From: Embiotoca jacksoni
Lineage: Eukaryota; Chordata; Actinopteri; Embiotocidae
NCBI GenBank assembly: GCA_022577435.1
Contig: JAKOON010000011.1
Location: 12,323,198-12,387,197 of the forward strand
DNA: 64,000 nucleotides
Direction of reading: 5' to 3'
In this document: piece by piece, positions 63,290 through 64,000 of the stretch
Numbering within the stretch: position 1 is the first letter of the stretch
How the letters are laid out: each line of letters begins with the position of its first letter
Position numbers and translations under genes: made by a program
The notes under the pieces: generated by a model
What the model saw: only the letters and a program-made list of their open reading frames with translations
Databases searched by the model: none
Told to the model about the DNA's origin: nothing

Positions 63290-63440
63290 TCACACACTGA
63301 CAGATGCCCTATTACGATGTTAATGATCGCAGGGCCCGGGTCAGATAATCATATTCAAAGCTTTTTCTACCAGATAACAATCACACGCCGCGCACATGCC
63401 ACCGATGGCTTCCCTGACGAGGAGCTGTGTCGGAGCATAT
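63290..63440. promoter_or_regulatory. Candidate conserved non-coding element
   Basis: CCTATTACGATGTTAATGATC, CAGATAATCATATTCAAAGC and CAGATAACAATCACACG are enclosed by simple-sequence DNA on both sides. Confidence 0.32.
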
Positions 63441-63464
63441 GTGGCACGAGGACCCCACCACCAC

Positions 63465-63508
63465 CCCCACCACACACACACATACACACACGCACGCACG
63501 CGCGCACA
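63465..63508. repeat. Compound (CA)n microsatellite
   Basis: CACA with TA, GC and GCGC interruptions. Confidence 0.95.
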
Positions 63509-63674
63509 CCTCCACCGTTGCCGCCACTGCTGCTGCTGCAGTTTAAAGTGAATGGTTGAGTCACCGAGGCCCCTCCAGGCCCCGAACGACTGATCAATGT
63601 GATCAAGACCCGATTAGATCTGCTCTGCTCAGCAGCACGCGCCGACCACACTCAGCGGGGACTCATCAGAGGGT

Positions 63675-63713
63675 GCACACGCACACACACACACGCGCAC
63701 ACACACACGCACG

Positions 63714-63749
<36 letters not shown>
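63675..63749. repeat. Compound (CA)n/(GCAC)n microsatellite
   Basis: CA units with GCAC interruptions, then about 15 pure CA units. Confidence 0.97.
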
Positions 63750-63753
<4 letters not shown>

Positions 63754-63754
63754 T

Positions 63755-64000
63755 ATAATTATTTCACACGAGAGCAGCGACGCACGTTGCAGCTGAATCA
63801 GTCTTAATTCAAATAATTTGTTTATAAATATACCGTCGCTTTTTTCAAATGTGAATATTTCTGTTTATTTCACCGCGAAATGAATATTTTTGTTTTCACT
63901 TTTATTTTTCCTGTTTTGTGGCCCAGACAATTAAAGGAGCGGTCTGTAAGACTGAAGCCTCGTCTTGTAATGCCACCGTTGAGAAGCGGGACGTGTCGAG
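63755..64000. other. Unassigned DNA at the window edge
   Basis: AT-rich to 63930, then GGAGCGGTCTGTAAGACTG and CTTGTAATGCCACCG. The last 70 bp read like the start of an interspersed repeat cut by the window edge, but no second copy is present to test this. Confidence 0.35.

Overview
The window reads as non-coding nuclear DNA from a ray-finned fish, most likely a percomorph teleost. The signs are about twenty long (CA)n/(GT)n arrays, G- and C-runs, retained CpG, degenerate Tc1-type transposons with the terminal sequence typical of fish genomes, fish-style LINE 3' tails and a small hAT-type MITE. I found no protein-coding exon, tRNA or rRNA that I can support. Open frames longer than 100 codons are explained by microsatellites, minisatellites, purine/pyrimidine-rich tracts or transposon remnants, or have no domain I recognise. 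Conservation and homology searches could not be run, so cis-regulatory calls are inferences from composition and motifs and carry low confidence.

Layout. AT/TAAT-rich, apparently single-copy islands of roughly 150-700 bp recur through the window: near 0.2, 5.4, 6.9, 9.7, 10.5, 13.4, 15.2, 17.2, 18.9, 22.4, 24.4, 25.9, 29.5, 32.5, 36.1, 37.4, 39.1, 41.9, 49.5, 54.2, 56.0, 57.7, 58.5, 61.0, 62.8 and 63.4 kb. Between them lie repeats and simple-sequence tracts. This alternation is what a gene desert or regulatory landscape around a developmental gene usually looks like. I cannot name the gene.

Repeats recognised by comparing the window with itself. Family A has ten copies plus a fragment, about 400 bp when complete, in both orientations. 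Family C has two copies, each directly abutting a family A copy. Families B, D, E and G are shorter with two or three copies each. Three internally deleted Tc1/mariner copies occur at 16.0, 36.6 and 45.8 kb. A 299-bp hAT-type MITE at 21.8 kb has a perfect 8-bp target duplication. A decayed LINE reverse-transcriptase segment lies at 52.1 kb, and several LINE/SINE 3' tails are present. Minisatellites include a 36-bp unit (42.8 kb, 18 copies), a 19-bp unit with higher-order structure (54.6 kb), a 20-bp unit (38.2 kb) and a 33-bp unit (12.2 kb).

Motif-level observations. There are seven good matches to the CTCF core (AGGGGGCGC), all on the + strand, plus one on the - strand. Five near-palindromic RFX X-boxes occur, one inside a perfect 17-bp inverted repeat. 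Three perfect POU octamers occur, one beside two TCF/LEF-like sites. Family A repeatedly carries a TATAAAA box, a GC box and a YY1-type AAGATGGCG, so it may spread regulatory motifs. I did not find a clear new molecular system. The best leads are family A and the CTCF/RFX motif sets.
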